NCBI GenBank assembly: GCA_019614645.1
Contig: JABWDB010000034.1
Coordinates: 3,622,090 to 3,686,089, forward strand
Direction of reading: 5' to 3'
Source: Stratiolaelaps scimitus
Taxonomy: Eukaryota; Arthropoda; Arachnida; Mesostigmata; Laelapidae
DNA length: 64,000 nt
Shown here: positions 1 to 12,145 of the stretch, piece after piece
Position numbering within the stretch: the first letter of the stretch is position 1
How the letters are laid out: each line of letters begins with the position of its first letter
The notes under the pieces: generated by a model
The model's input: only the letters and a program-made list of their open reading frames with translations
What the model was told of the DNA's origin: nothing
The model's database searches: none
Made by a program: the position numbers and the translations under genes

Positions 1-242
1 CCAGGTGCCCGCAGTTGAGAGACATAGGGCAACCTCATGATAGGGTACGACAGGGCATCGAAAGAAATTTCCTCAAGGTGGATGGCTGGGTGCCAGCCGC
101 AAACGAACGTGATATTCTCGAATCATTTTCTGTATTTGATTTTCTCACACGTATTGAGGCGTTAATACAGGATACATATGTACTTCAATGGCAGGTGCGT
201 TGGCTTAGTCCGTACCTTCACCTTAGGACTTTCAGGTGAAGG

Positions 243-294
243 TACTTGCAGCTCCTTTAATAAACCAATAAAACCATTACCATTACCATTACCT
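243..294 (+). mobile_element. SINE A copy 4, 3' end only, with CATTAC repeats
   Basis: GCAGCTCCTTTAATAAACCA, ATAAAACC is followed by three CATTAC units, ending ACCT. This is the 3' end of SINE A with a tail of short tandem units. The body and tRNA-like head are absent. Confidence 0.75.
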
Positions 295-487
295 TCACAT
301 TACACGGACAAAGCAACCGCAAACAAAATTCGCACGACGCCGTATCTTAAAAAAATCCTAAGATTCCTAAAACGTGAGAATGTTATCGCGTCTTATCGAC
401 GATCTAGCTGATAACTTGCTGACTGCTTCGATATTTGCACTCTGGCTACTTGTTGATAATTGCTCTTATTATTAATTGCATTATTAT

Positions 488-560
488 ACGCTGGTTCGAG
501 TCCCGCGACGTGATGACATATACGAGATCGCAGGTACTGTAAAGATTGCAATTCCTTTAG
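488..560 (+). mobile_element. SINE A copy 3, head decayed
   Basis: CTGGTTCGAGTCCCGCGACG (box B, 491-510) is identical to the same stretch in copy 1. It is followed by GACATATACGAGATC, ACTGTAAAGATTGCAATTCC, TTT. Upstream box A cannot be recognised and the CAATAAACC tail is missing. Confidence 0.75.
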
Positions 561-2435
561 GAAGAAACTCTTGCGGCTTTTTTACTCTTTATATGTCGAT
601 TAATCAATCAACCAATAAGCATTTTTCTTTCAGAAATCAACAAACCGCAACTTTGTATCTCTACTGGCTTGTCTCGTCTCGCATCTCCCCTCAGTACCTG
701 TTGTTTGGCCGGGGGCAAGTTTGGGCGATTTTTGACGTCGACGATTTGATAGACTTTGATCGAACAGAAAAACGTCCGAAAGTTATAGATGGGGACGTGT
801 CGTTACTCAGCGACGATCAACTGAACAAGACAGGATTGATATTAGTTCAATAATCGCCCCGACTACATATTATATTTGATTTAAGTCATAATGCTTTTTG
901 AGAGGTGGTTTTCACAAGAGATGTGGAACGCTTAGCTCTTGACTGAACGGCAGCACTGCTGATAATGCACAATATATAATGTAATTGATTACAGCTACGA
1001 GCAATTGCGTTTCCAAGGTCAGCACATTATGTTGATATTTGTTAGACGGGGCTGTAAAAGTGCGATTCAAAATAAATGCATTAAATAAAGATGGTTGATG
1101 TTAGACGACTGCCGGACTCCGCGTTACCCGTCTTGAAAAGACGTACCCTAAAGGGAACCATCACATACTGCAGATAAATCCATGTTTAGATCTGCAGCCA
1201 CGCTTCGTCTATGCAGGGCTGACTGGGCTTTTCATAGCACGTTGAAAATTCGCGCTATGTTTGGGCCACTAGCAGTTCTATAAGCTCATTTTTTAAATGC
1301 CTCGGGTACGTACACCCAATGCCACAAGGTGGTATACCAGATTTGTTCTGACTCCTGTCCTGGCAATTCCCCACCTCAGGTGCCAGTGGTCGTCAACTGC
1401 GCGCTGCGAAACGCATGCCGGTGTAGCAAACGCGGCTGGCTGAACGACCTCTATCCTCTGTTGGCTTGGCTCACCTCAGCGAGACATTGATCCACACACC
1501 GAGACCGGCATACGCTTGCAATAAAAAATCTTTCTCGAGGGGCTTAGTCAAGACCCAGCCACGCTGGCTCGGAGCAGCCCAACAGATCGCCAAGCAAAGC
1601 AGCACCATGAGTGTGTCTGCGCAGTAGTAAGGAACTGCAGAGGGATTCGTAGCCATCTCACTTGTCCTGAAGCTCAAAGGAACTGTATAAGTAGATGTGT
1701 TTGTCACATGAATTTGTGGTGTGATCGTTGAACGGTGTCTTCCTGTCGTGGCCCAGTCTGTTGGGGGCACAAAGGGGTCCTGGGGAAGTTACCCCCTGTT
1801 TAGATGTTAGCCTCGTGGTGTGCCAGTCGGAAGCGCTTGTTGCCCTGTACTTTTTTTGTAGCTCAGTCGGAGTCTACGCAGACTCGGCCGGTCTCTACGG
1901 CGGGAACGATGCCTCGTCACTCACTCGAGGAGCGCCCTCGAATTTCCCTCGGGGCGTTATGATTGCTATAGCGCACCTTGGTGAACCCGGGACGGTGAAA
2001 GAGCGAAGCCTCCATGTGATGTGAATGGGTGAGTCTCGGCGAGTTTCACGTGTTTCAGATACAGTCAATGGCTGGAACAAGTGATGTTTACCTGTATAGT
2101 CCTCAAAAGATAAATATGTATTAAATTTTTTAAACTGTTTTTTTTTTTTCTTTTGAGCTGACCCTCCGCTGTTCCCCTATCTGACAGGCTTCAGCTCTTA
2201 ACCTTTAGGTATTACTATGAGGACCTGTCAGGGCCACCTTTGCTTATTCTCTTCCTTACTCTTAAATAAATTAAATTTTTTAAACTGATTTTATTCTTGT
2301 AAGAGCAAACACGCGTTCTTAGTATCAGATGCCGCAGCAATAGGCAATACAGCCGGTGGAGCGGCGGGTACCAATTTCAAATAAATTACTGGCAGTGAAG
2401 GCTCTGAGACTCACGCTGGTTAAGCGAAGCTGTGC
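561..2435. other. Intergenic or intronic, no gene seen
   Basis: Mixed composition. Short frames on both strands only. TAGCTCAGTCGG at 1860-1871 fits a Pol III box A, but no box B follows. The retroposon candidate at 2138-2270 lies here. Confidence 0.5.
2138..2270 (-). mobile_element. Candidate retroposed sequence with poly-A and 17-bp flanking repeats
   Basis: A 133-bp interval begins with a T-run (2138-2149, poly-A on the minus strand) and lies between two copies of TTAAATTTTTTAAACTG at 2121-2137 and 2271-2287. That is the layout of an antisense retroposon with a long target-site duplication. The insert itself is not recognised and has no box B. Confidence 0.45.
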
Positions 2436-2535
2436 GATGAGTCCAGAAATTCGAAGTATCAATGAGTCTCAGCTGGAGGTTGAACCCACATCCTTATGAG
2501 TTGGGCGCCTAACCCAATCCACCAGCGTAGCATTA
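2436..2535 (-). mobile_element. tRNA-like SINE (family C)
   Basis: On the minus strand, GCTGGTGGATTGGGTTAGGC resembles a D-arm with box A and GTGGGTTCAACCTCC a T-arm with box B. Between them lies CCAACTCATAAGG, whose CTCATAA loop would give the anticodon CAT (Met). No full cloverleaf forms, so this is a tRNA-derived repeat and not a gene. Only one copy is seen here. Confidence 0.5.
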
Positions 2536-5236
2536 AAATGTGTATACTAGACAAAATGTACGTTGCCTCGCAGCGTCGCGATACGTCAATACAACCCCTT
2601 CAATTGAGTTTGGGTCAGAGCAGGTTGCGCTGGTTGCTGAATGCAACCTTGGACTGTTCTGAAGCTCGGTTCGCCACGGTGATGCCGCCTATAGGGGGGC
2701 GAGTTTTCCTCAAGTTTGAGGTCAAGGCAGTAAGGTCAGCACAGCCGACACACAGGAAGAAAGGGCGGCGCGCTTGATGGTCCCGTGTACCGCCATTTTG
2801 CTGAGCCGTCTGACTTCTCGACGCGCTCGCCAAAGACGATGTGTTGATGACGCACGAACAACGATGCGAAAGGAATCGCCGTCTCGTCATAGTGCCGTCC
2901 ACCACAAGCCAGCCTCCAGAGCCGATTCGAGGTCACACACGCATACATGAGTTTCGCCCGCGTTTCGAGCTCATTTAAATCAGCCTCTCGGCCCAGTCGG
3001 TGATTCCCGTCTCGCGCCTTTTTGACCCTTGTACGCCCTCCCCCAAACCCCTAACGTCATTCGCTATTCAAGCCAACCATATATACGCAGCCCCCGTTGC
3101 CGCGCGTATGAGGCATCATCCGATTCACGCTGAAGCTGTCGGCAGCTGCGCGAAGTAATCAAAATCTACTTAACAGTGCCCCTCAAGGCAGGCGTTACCA
3201 GGGTCCGGCTAGCTACTGTTCTGAGGTTGAATACTTGTACGCCCTTGTACGACTCGGAGCTTCAGTGTGCTCTCTCCACTCTATTCCTCGTGAATCTCCT
3301 GACATTGACGCCAAAAGCATAGCAGCGATCTAGGTCGATCGGAACAGCTACGGAGAAGAGCGGAGCGACCTCCTTCAAAGCCACAACTCAGCTCTTTCAT
3401 CAAGACTCATTATTCAATCTGGGAAATCACGAGTGGCCGTTTGTGGCTTTTCACGCGTACATCATGTACATTCATGGTGCGATGTTCGCGTGTAACGGGT
3501 TGCACTGGTAAAGCTCACAGGAGCGTTGGCACTGGAGTGTTGGCAGTCTTCATTATATTAGCAGTAGAGCTCCTTGGCCACACCAATTATTATTCTCACC
3601 AGGACCCGGTATTCCATTGATCAATTGCTGCGCGTATTCTTATGGGTTATCTGAACGATTCCACGGAGTTTCTTCTCGGATATATTCGGAGTATTGCGAC
3701 GATGTATTTCGTTTTATAAGAAAAATCAGATGGTATTTATATATCGGGACCAAATATCCGTTTGCTGCGGCTATGTGATCGCGCTGCGGTTCTTCTTACG
3801 CCGAGATAGTTTAGGCGCGCCCGACAAAGACTTGCTCGCCCTCGATAGTTACTTGGCTTAGTTGAATTCTCTGAATGCCTATGGGTAACATTGAGCCACT
3901 TCTAGGAGTGGCGTCCCCGATATCCGGGTGACGGATCTATGTTGCTCGTCTTCCACGCTCCAACACAGAAGACCCAGAAGACTAACACAGGAAGATTAGT
4001 GATATTATACCTTCGACGAATAATGAACCCACAAAGTTTCAGACTGGAACGGATGCGAGAATAAATGGTGCAGCTGTTGTGGGATGGCGCACCAAGCAGT
4101 ATTATCCTGGAGCATTTTATGAATTGATCTGTATCAATCGATAAGAACAATGGAGGGCTCTGAAAGAAGGAGTTGCCTAACATTGTGGCCACCTTAGAGT
4201 ACTGAAGCTCAACCGCGACAGCGGGTCAACTCGGGTGCTTGTGGGGGACTCGACAATACTTGTTCAAGCTTCCTTCCAAGCGATCGAAATGGTCGAAAAA
4301 TTCGACCGACTTGCTATGGTTGAATAGCGTGAAGAGCAACGGGTGTAAGCTATTAACCGGTTGAGTGGCCAACAAACGAACGCCGACCTGCTAATTCACC
4401 AGGTGCGACACCCCGGCGCCGCCCAGAGCAGCGGGCCGTCCACGATACAATACATGCGGCAATCACAGAGAGAAACCACAGGCCTCCAAACCACAGGAAG
4501 GCAAGTTGCCGCTAACTGGTTCCGTCCCTACCATCATGCCAACCTATGTACGAACAGCGGGGTATCGCAATGACGGCTGCTGTCTAACGTGGTGTTCAAG
4601 CGGTGAGTGCCTTGAACTCTAAGGAGGAACAGGTGGTTTGAGATCAAATCGAGTTAGACGCCTTACAGAACCTTTTGGCGTCCCTTATCATCTTTGTTTA
4701 CCTGTGGATTCTTGCCAGGCGCGACAGATGGGAGAAATACGCGAAGGGGACCCCGACAACCCTATAGTAATGCCTAACTGTAAAGTGCTGAGGCGTAGGG
4801 GAACAGTTGACAGTTAGCTCGGAAAAATTACGCAATTACGAATCGCAAGCCAGCCGAATTGACAACAATTTGAATCACGGAGTTGGACAAGATGCGACCG
4901 CAACAATGCGTTTAGTAATAGGGATTGGCAACATAGGACTTGATCGTAATGATCAACAATATGAGGAGACCTCGAATTTGGTTCATTTTCATAAATGTTG
5001 GCGAATAATTTTTCGTGTAACGAAGACACACAAATATGTTGAAAAAGCAATCGTCGTAATTATACAGTAAAAATGAAGGGGGATCACTCATTTTCGCTCG
5101 TTTCTTCTGGAGCCACTAATCATAGGACATTTGCTGTAAAATTGTTTGTGGGAATAGTATTTCAAGCCCGTGATAGTGATTTAGACGTTTTGTGTGAAAA
5201 GAAAGAATATAACTCCTTAACTTAACATGACAATTG

Positions 5237-5243
<7 letters not shown>

Positions 5244-5270
<27 letters not shown>
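5244..5270. repeat. (TA)n microsatellite
   Basis: Thirteen or so uninterrupted TA units. Confidence 0.9.
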
Positions 5271-6179
5271 CAGCAGTATGCCCAAAGCTGCAATATTCCG
5301 TTCGTTAAAAACGCAAAGTCGGCGCGGCTGTTTTACGTTAAAAACTCGAAACTCGAGCCGATTTGTTTTCGTGGCAAACAATTTTCTATATTTTAGTCGA
5401 TAAAACCAGAAAACTAGACAACGATATCTCAAATCGTTCTATGTATTTTCGAAGCCAGAGGCGGCCTGTTCAAGCAGCACTCTCCGGCAAAGTGGCTCTC
5501 ACTGTGCGTTCGATTCCGCAACTTCTCTCTATGACATTTAATTAGGTAAAAGGATTTTATTATATTAAACAATTTTTCGGCATTCAAAGTTCTTCCCATA
5601 GTATAGACTAACCCAATTGTGTATAACGAGATGTGAATCTTAGTCGACAGCATTTTACCCAATCTCCTCTATGATATTTCCACAATAGTGCTCGTTATAC
5701 CCTAGATGTTCAAACGTAGCTTCCGGCTGCCAAGAAGATCATACGAGCACTGTGCTGTCGAATCTTCCAGGTCGCTTGTCTGAGAATTACCCCATTGTAT
5801 ATGTACAATGCAGAGATTCGTTGTTTCGAATTGTCTATGTCTCCTCCGAATGTCGTCAAGTGCATCTATGCTGTTGAACAGTAGTTGTCGCTCAACTTAC
5901 TAATTTCTCTCTTCCTAATTACTTTATATCGAAAGCTCATCCTGGTCCTTGTCTCTACTATTCGCTCACAAGTTTCTTCGAGCAGCATCCGCCACAGCCA
6001 CCAGCCAGCAGACACAAACAGCGAACGTAGTAGCGCGCTGGTTTTCGGCGCTTCCGTTTCTTATTAAAAGTTTCTCGGAGCCCCTTCGTCTCGTGGATGT
6101 AGTACTCGATGAAAGAAGGATCATAGCGAGCGATGCCGGCCTCGGCCCATAGCCCAATGGCCCCAGGCCTGGTCGACAC

Positions 6180-7060
6180 CTCTCGTTCGCTGGCGGCGCT
6201 TGGAGTCGGTAGGCCGAGAACCCAATACTAACGAGGCACAATGGCTTCTTCGGCTTTCGCCGCCCTTCGGCTTGGTGGAATCATACGGCGGGCTACCGGA
6301 ATATCCTATCGTATGGCCGGAAAAGTTGCATCCAATCTTCTCCTGGTGCTCGAAGGCCTACCAGCAGCGTAGACGCGCGGGAGCGGGGAGGCAGACGAAG
6401 CTCCCTGCAGCTCTCTCTCTATTTCCATTGGTACTCCGTATTGCCAGTGTTATAGCGCCGAGCGCCTACCGCCTCTGCTGTGTGCCTATTGTTCTCCAAT
6501 ATCATCCACCACTGCCATTGGAGATGCGGAAAGGGTTGCGGAACCCGCACGAGCGGCGGCGGCGGCGGCTGGAGGAATGCTCGAGACGTTGGAGCCTTGG
6601 CGGGCACCAAAAGCTGAAAAGGTGCAGGGCCTTAGGTCGCAGGTTGTGGTTCACTGATTTGCCCTCCCCTATGCGAGCTTCCATCCGCCCGCCAAGTAGC
6701 AGCGTCTGCAGCTCACCCTTTTGGTCGATTGTGAAGGCCCAATTCACAATCCCGGTTGGCGTGTTTTCATTACGAGCCTTCTATGGGCACAATCTATGAT
6801 GGGCGAATGAGTACCCACTGCCGCACGTCACCGCAGAACTGCGTGTGTGACCAGGACGCGAGCTGGGTGGGGCAGGGCAACGCTGGGCAGCCTTGGCAGG
6901 GTAGTTTTACTTCCTGTGGGAAGACCATAACGATATTATTGTCGTTTGTGGCCTGTCGATCAACAAGAAGAAGAGAGGATCGAGGAATTGGAATGGCTGG
7001 GTCAATCAAACAGTAGTCCGCGGGAGGGGGGGTCAAGAGCCGACCTCCATCTGCTGGACG
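6180..7060. other. GC-rich block without recognised gene
   Basis: A plus-strand frame of 199 codons (6200-6799) and shorter frames opposite cross this CpG-containing block. The predicted residues are arginine-rich (from GGC repeats at 6553-6570) and match no family I know. A minus-strand start at about 6179 (MSTRPGAIGLWAEAGIARYD) looks a little more protein-like, but ends in basic low-complexity sequence. Confidence 0.25.
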
Positions 7061-7966
7061 TGTCAGATCGCAACTGGTAATGTTGCTTTCTTATAGAATA
7101 CAATGCTTGTATTGAACATTGGGAGCGAGTGGGGGTCAGCAAGGGCTGCATTGTGAATACACAGTGCATGTTCGTGAATGGATGCACAGGGTATTATAGC
7201 GCACTTAGCATAATAAACCTAAAACGTACCGAAGCTTCCATGTACCGACTAATGAAATAAACTACAAAGATAATCTAAAGACCTATCGAGAGTAATACAA
7301 ATATATCCGATAGGCACAATACATAATATAATATTGTCCATTTCACATCATTGATTAGTTCCTAGCTCAGCCCACGTCTGTGCTGGCTGATTGCTATATT
7401 ACTTCCCGTCTGCAGGTGCAAATTGCAATTACAACTTTAGCTGATGTTGCGCCTTAAACCGGCCAATAGTATCACCGTAATGTTCTTGTCATTATTATTT
7501 ATCGTACTTAACAGCAAAATGTATTCCGAAATGAGGTTTATCTCGTTGGCATTTAGTGCTACCTTCGATCTCGTGGATTATTATTTGCGATTATTCATTA
7601 TATTGTTAACCGGGGATACCACCTACTCTGTGGAGTCGCATATGAATCAATGTATGCATCTACAAGATTATTAAGAGCCACTTGTCGGACTATTGTCACC
7701 CACATCGATCACCTTTCTTTGAGCTACTATTTTTTTTTTGTTGCATTGCAGGTCTCCTATGTAAGTATATAACGAGTAAGCGATAGGTATCTCTCCTTTA
7801 GTATTAGGTACAGATGTTTCCTTAAAATTCTCAAATCGAGAGCTCTGCAGCATTGTGAAACTGCAGTTCCGACAATATACAGTGACTTTTGATTGATTGA
7901 TTGGTTGTAGACGGCGTAGTACTCGCACTGTTGGAAATGTATCAGGCTGAAATATTTTAAAGGGGG

Positions 7967-7996
7967 GGTGTTGGCATGCTAATGCATGCCAACACC
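7967..7996. repeat. Perfect 13-bp inverted repeat with 4-bp loop
   Basis: GGTGTTGGCATGC, TAAT, GCATGCCAACACC forms a perfect hairpin. A G-run precedes it (7962-7968) and a C-run follows (8004-8011), which may extend pairing with a bulge. It is too short for a microRNA precursor; a cruciform or a small foldback element end is possible. Confidence 0.8.
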
Positions 7997-8399
7997 ATGG
8001 CCGCCCCCCCCGATGGAACTGTTGACGATGTTCAACAGCACCACCCTTCCCGGTATCGCTTATCGCATTACTTCAGTAAAGGGTGGTGAGATGTGTACAA
8101 GCCCAGCCACGAGCACCACACATCCTCCTCACCGTACGAACATGACGTGGTTAGCTGACTCTCAGCTGCTTCCCTTCTCTCCCAATCTCTCAAGACCTCT
8201 GTGCACTTCCCGTCTGTGAACAACTACTGTGATCAATAGGGTGTCTGTAGAAAGCCCCGTGTATGTAAACATGCAGTATTTATGACGCATACAGGGGGTG
8301 TACGGTGCCTTCCTTTCTGCACAGTGGTAGCTATGCCGCAGACCACATTAGTTGCCACTACTACTTAACAAATCTTATTGCGGAGATACTGCCCATAAA

Positions 8400-8487
8400 A
8401 GTAAATATGACTCCACTCAGATTTGAACCTCAGACTCCACAAAACTCCCTTTTTGGTACTGCCTACCTTGTCCACCACGCCATGCCC
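8400..8487 (-). mobile_element. tRNA-like SINE (family D)
   Basis: Minus strand: ATGGCGTGGTGGACAAGGTA resembles a D-arm with box A, and CTGAGGTTCAAATCTGAG is a paired T-arm with box B. The acceptor stem does not pair, so it is not a working tRNA. The downstream body toward 8310 has no second copy in this window. Confidence 0.5.
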
Positions 8488-8608
8488 GCAGGCAGGCTGA
8501 AATATTACGAACAAGCTCTTTTTGACAATATTTATATCATCTGTAAACAAATCAATCAAATATTTTGATCGTTATATTGCGAATGAAACACTCGTATCGG
8601 GAATTTAT

Positions 8609-8626
8609 TTCTTCTTCTTCTTCTTC

Positions 8627-8657
<31 letters not shown>
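8609..8657. repeat. Compound (TTC)n-(TTA)n microsatellite
   Basis: TTC units to about 8628 change directly into TTA units, the second part differing by one base per unit. Confidence 0.9.
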
Positions 8658-8659
8658 CT

Positions 8660-11600
8660 ATCTTTACATATAGTAATTAGTGACGCAGCTGGGGATAGCG
8701 TATCAGACCAAGGCCGTCATGCATTCAGGCCCATACATACATAGAAACAGCGAAAATATAGGAAGCACATGTATTTTTACTTCTATTTTCTTTCACTTTT
8801 ATGCAATCTTCGACGAGCTAGTCAAAAATTGTGTGTGCGCGATCAATCTGGTGACTTGCACCTTCTTGCTCCCATTACATTGACAGGAGTACCCGCCATT
8901 TTTGACCTCGAAACCTTTCTAACAGGGCCCACAGAGCGTGATGAACCCTTCACCCCCCGTAGAAAAGCATTTAACCCGCAACTACCTACACTCGAATGGG
9001 TGCCCCGGCCGCACGGCTCCCTGCTGGAGAATATCTTTAGCCCTGGGGCTTGTCTACGGGCGTTGTCAATGGAGTATATGATTTGGAACTTATGGAATCG
9101 ATTACGCGTACGTGTGTAATATGTATTGTCATCTGCTAACAGTCAAGTTGACTAGAACGAAAGTACAACACTTCATTTGGATGGAGGGCAGCATCAGATA
9201 TTGAAGCGGAGCTGATATAAAGTTGACGTGGGATACACGAGGCTGAGGTAATGAGACGATACCTGTAATAGCTACAAGATGGCCAACGGACGCTACATAT
9301 CTAGCTATTGTATAGACTTCTCCTGCAAATGGAAGGTAACAGCAATTTGGGAAAGAAGAAAAGCATATTCCTCACAAGGCCTCAACCCCACATATCTAAT
9401 ATCTACAATCAACATATTTAAGTGTAGACATGCTGTTTTTTAGAAGCAATGGCACTCCAGCAGTCAAATGTTTGATTGAACGATAGCCCCACCGGTGTCA
9501 AAGGTTGAATAGCATTTCTTTGATATTTAGTGCTCACAGTCGAGGTTAGGGTCAAGATGAAGAAACGACGTTTTTTTTTCATTTTGTCAAAATGACCTCT
9601 GTTCTCAACGAGTCAAAATTGCTCTGAATCAATACCGCATCTATGGTAAGCCCATTATAGTCCCATGCATGATCTTGGGATCATTGTTACCACTGAATAA
9701 GACTTCAACATGGGCATAATGGAAGTACTATCTTCCGCTCGACTTTGTGTTCACCATAATATTTAGGTCCTACATCGGTAAAAAAAACAACATTTTACGT
9801 GGTATTGTCGAGGATCCTTGCCGTTCCGAGATACTCCTATTGGTTTGCAATGTGGAGGTCATATTTGACAAAGCATATCCGGCCATAAGCATATTGGTCG
9901 AGTTCAGTTTAGGTTTACCCAGCAAACTGCAAAGCTGTGTTACGTTGAAATTGATCTCATCTCCCTCTCCTTGATTAGCAATTTTCATGGTAATGCGGAC
10001 TGCATAACGAATACTTAAACAACGGCACTATAGCCGTGTTTCTTGATATCAGTCCAAGCACGAAGTTGCCAGACCAGAACTAATAAATAAAAAAATATAT
10101 ATATATATATTTATTTATTATATATATTAATTTATATCATTACCAGTCAAATTGATAACCAACCCAATCGATTTATAACCCAATTTATAATAAAAAATAA
10201 TGCAAATCGCACAATCCGTTCAAATTTTGCAAAATGAGCTATCTAATTGAATTGAAATGTATTGACAAATCTTTTTGACAGCGAACATATGCATAACACC
10301 TCCGTTTGACAGTACGGTCAAAGTCCGTGTTTTGGCCATATCGGGGCTGTCATCAATACTGAAATAGTCCGCAACAAGAAGGCGGACAACAGAGTGTGAA
10401 GGATAAACGGGTGAAACACGAATCAACGAAGAAATAGAATAACCATTGAGAGCAACTTGTGTTGGATTCATTAGGGGTGATTCAATTATAGTGGGTAGCA
10501 CCGTCAAGAGGATCTACTTGGGACAATGGTGTAATGCCGTTTACCGATAAGATGGCAACTCCAGAAGCCTGAATCTCTAGTGTTCTCCATTCTACTCTGT
10601 TGTACACCAGTGAGAAGCATGACAGCACGAGCGGTTTCATACAGAGCTATAATCATCGTATCCATTTTTTTCAAGTTTGGCTTGTCTAGAATACTTTGAG
10701 TGTGGACATGTATATGTTATATATAAAAGAATCATTATTTACTCATGTAGTTTGGGCAACGATTGCACCCCTTTGAAGGCAGCCCATATGAAGAAATTTT
10801 GCAGTGCAGTATTTCTCGCAGATCAGGCCGCAGCTCTCACAGGTGCACGACGCGGTGATAGCCATCGAGAGTTGCCGAGTTCGTGATGCTTGGTACCCAC
10901 GGATGGCTAACCTTGTCACAACACGTCGGCCCAATCGATTCGTTCTCTTCCACGCATCGCAGTTCATTGCACTAGTGTTTAGCAACCTCAAGGTCGGTCT
11001 CAGAGAATGTGCTCCAAGAACTTCGTCCCAAGTCGGAAGCGCGTCCTTGTAAACAGGCGTTGCAGGGAGTTCACAGCGTCCCTTGAGCTCTTCGGTGAAT
11101 AGGGACTGACGTCGAGGAGATACACGAGCCTGTTTCGAGGCGTACGTTGAAGGGCCAGGACACCTTTGAGGTAGGATGCCTTCAAGCGATGAGGAACTCA
11201 AGGCCTGCTCGGTTTAGGTCCTCTCGGACGATCTCCCTGATGATGTTAGAATATTGCTGTTACGTCGTGCGTTAGTAATGTCATGTATTCGATCCGCTTA
11301 GATAATGACGATCAGAGAGTGCTGTTTACTGATTATGCGGAAAATGACGATGGTACATTGGGACCTCGTGAGAACCTGTCTCAAGTCAGACGCATAGTGT
11401 GAAAGCCTGGATCAGCATTTACTTTAATTTATGCTGGTGACAATTTATGAGAAAGAAATAAAGGAATCTAATGACGCACGAACGTGATGAATAAACACGA
11501 ATATTAACACAAGGAATATAATGCAAATTATTCTGCGTATCAGCACCATAATGAGAATTTTTGTAACTTTACCGAGTAACTTCGGATGAGCACACAATTA

Positions 11601-12050
11601 GATGCATGGGTCACATATTCGTTCGTTGAAGTCTGCAAATTTCGCGCAGTGGGCAGACTTCAACTAGTTACTGTAACTGCAAATTCGAAAAGATCTACGA
11701 ACTGGATCTATTAACCAGAATGTTGCACTGTATACAATACAACATGCCGATGTGCGAAAGATAGAAGTCGGATTTTATCCACGAGTGGTCATTCAACAAT
11801 ACCAATTGCTAGTTGTTTTCAAGATATTTGTTCTGGATGATTTAAACGTCTAAATTATTTAGTTATTATATTTATTTCGTCGAATGGCCGGTCCTGTCTC
11901 ATTGTCACCCCATACATTGTCACATATGATATATCGCCTCCGGTTTACGTTACGAAATTGATCATTGTTATGACATTCTTAAAATCAACTTGCGTATTTC
12001 ATCAAAGTGTACTAGAGTTCAAGGGTATTCCAAACTATGAATACGTAAAC
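8660..12050. other. Intergenic or intronic, no gene seen
   Basis: AT-rich with an imperfect AT repeat at 10092-10135. A minus-strand frame at 10743-11201 (152 codons) contains CTCESCGLICEKYC but matches no zinc finger spacing I recognise. Confidence 0.45.
10092..10135. repeat. AT-rich simple repeat
   Basis: Imperfect TA and TTTA units, with A-rich flanks. Confidence 0.75.
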
Positions 12051-12053
12051 GAA

Positions 12054-12145
12054 CTGCACACTTGCATTTGAGAGGTCCGTCTTATGAGGCAATGCCGAAA
12101 GCAGTTGTACCGTGGACGTTAAATGTTGGCTGAGCTTCAGCCCGG
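12054..12145 (+). mobile_element. SINE B copy 4, lacks tRNA head
   Basis: The plus strand carries the SINE B body and tail: CACACTTGCATTTGAGAGGT, CCGTCTTATGAGGCAATGCC, GTGGACGTTAAATG and the 3' hairpin GGCTGA-GCT-TCAGCC at 12128-12142, then CCGGAAAA. The tRNA-like 5' part is missing, the usual result of incomplete reverse transcription. CGAACT lies on both sides, too short to be sure of a target-site duplication. Confidence 0.75.

Larger units (their letters stand above)
2536..7960. other. Intergenic or intronic, no gene seen
   Basis: Short unsupported frames, one (TA)n tract and the GC-rich block at 6180-7060. AT-rich from 7190 to 7700. Confidence 0.5.

Noticed and set aside
476..853. 125-codon frame
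   Set aside because: Starts inside a SINE A copy; the rest has no recognisable domain.
1858..1900. Possible tRNA gene at TAGCTCAGTCGG
   Set aside because: Box A fits, but there is no box B or acceptor stem within tRNA length.
6200..6799. 199-codon plus-strand frame
   Set aside because: Arginine-rich residues come from GGC repeats; no family recognised; several competing frames.
10743..11201. Minus-strand frame with CTCESCGLICEKYC
   Set aside because: The cysteine spacing is suggestive of a zinc knuckle, but no surrounding pattern or second knuckle is present.
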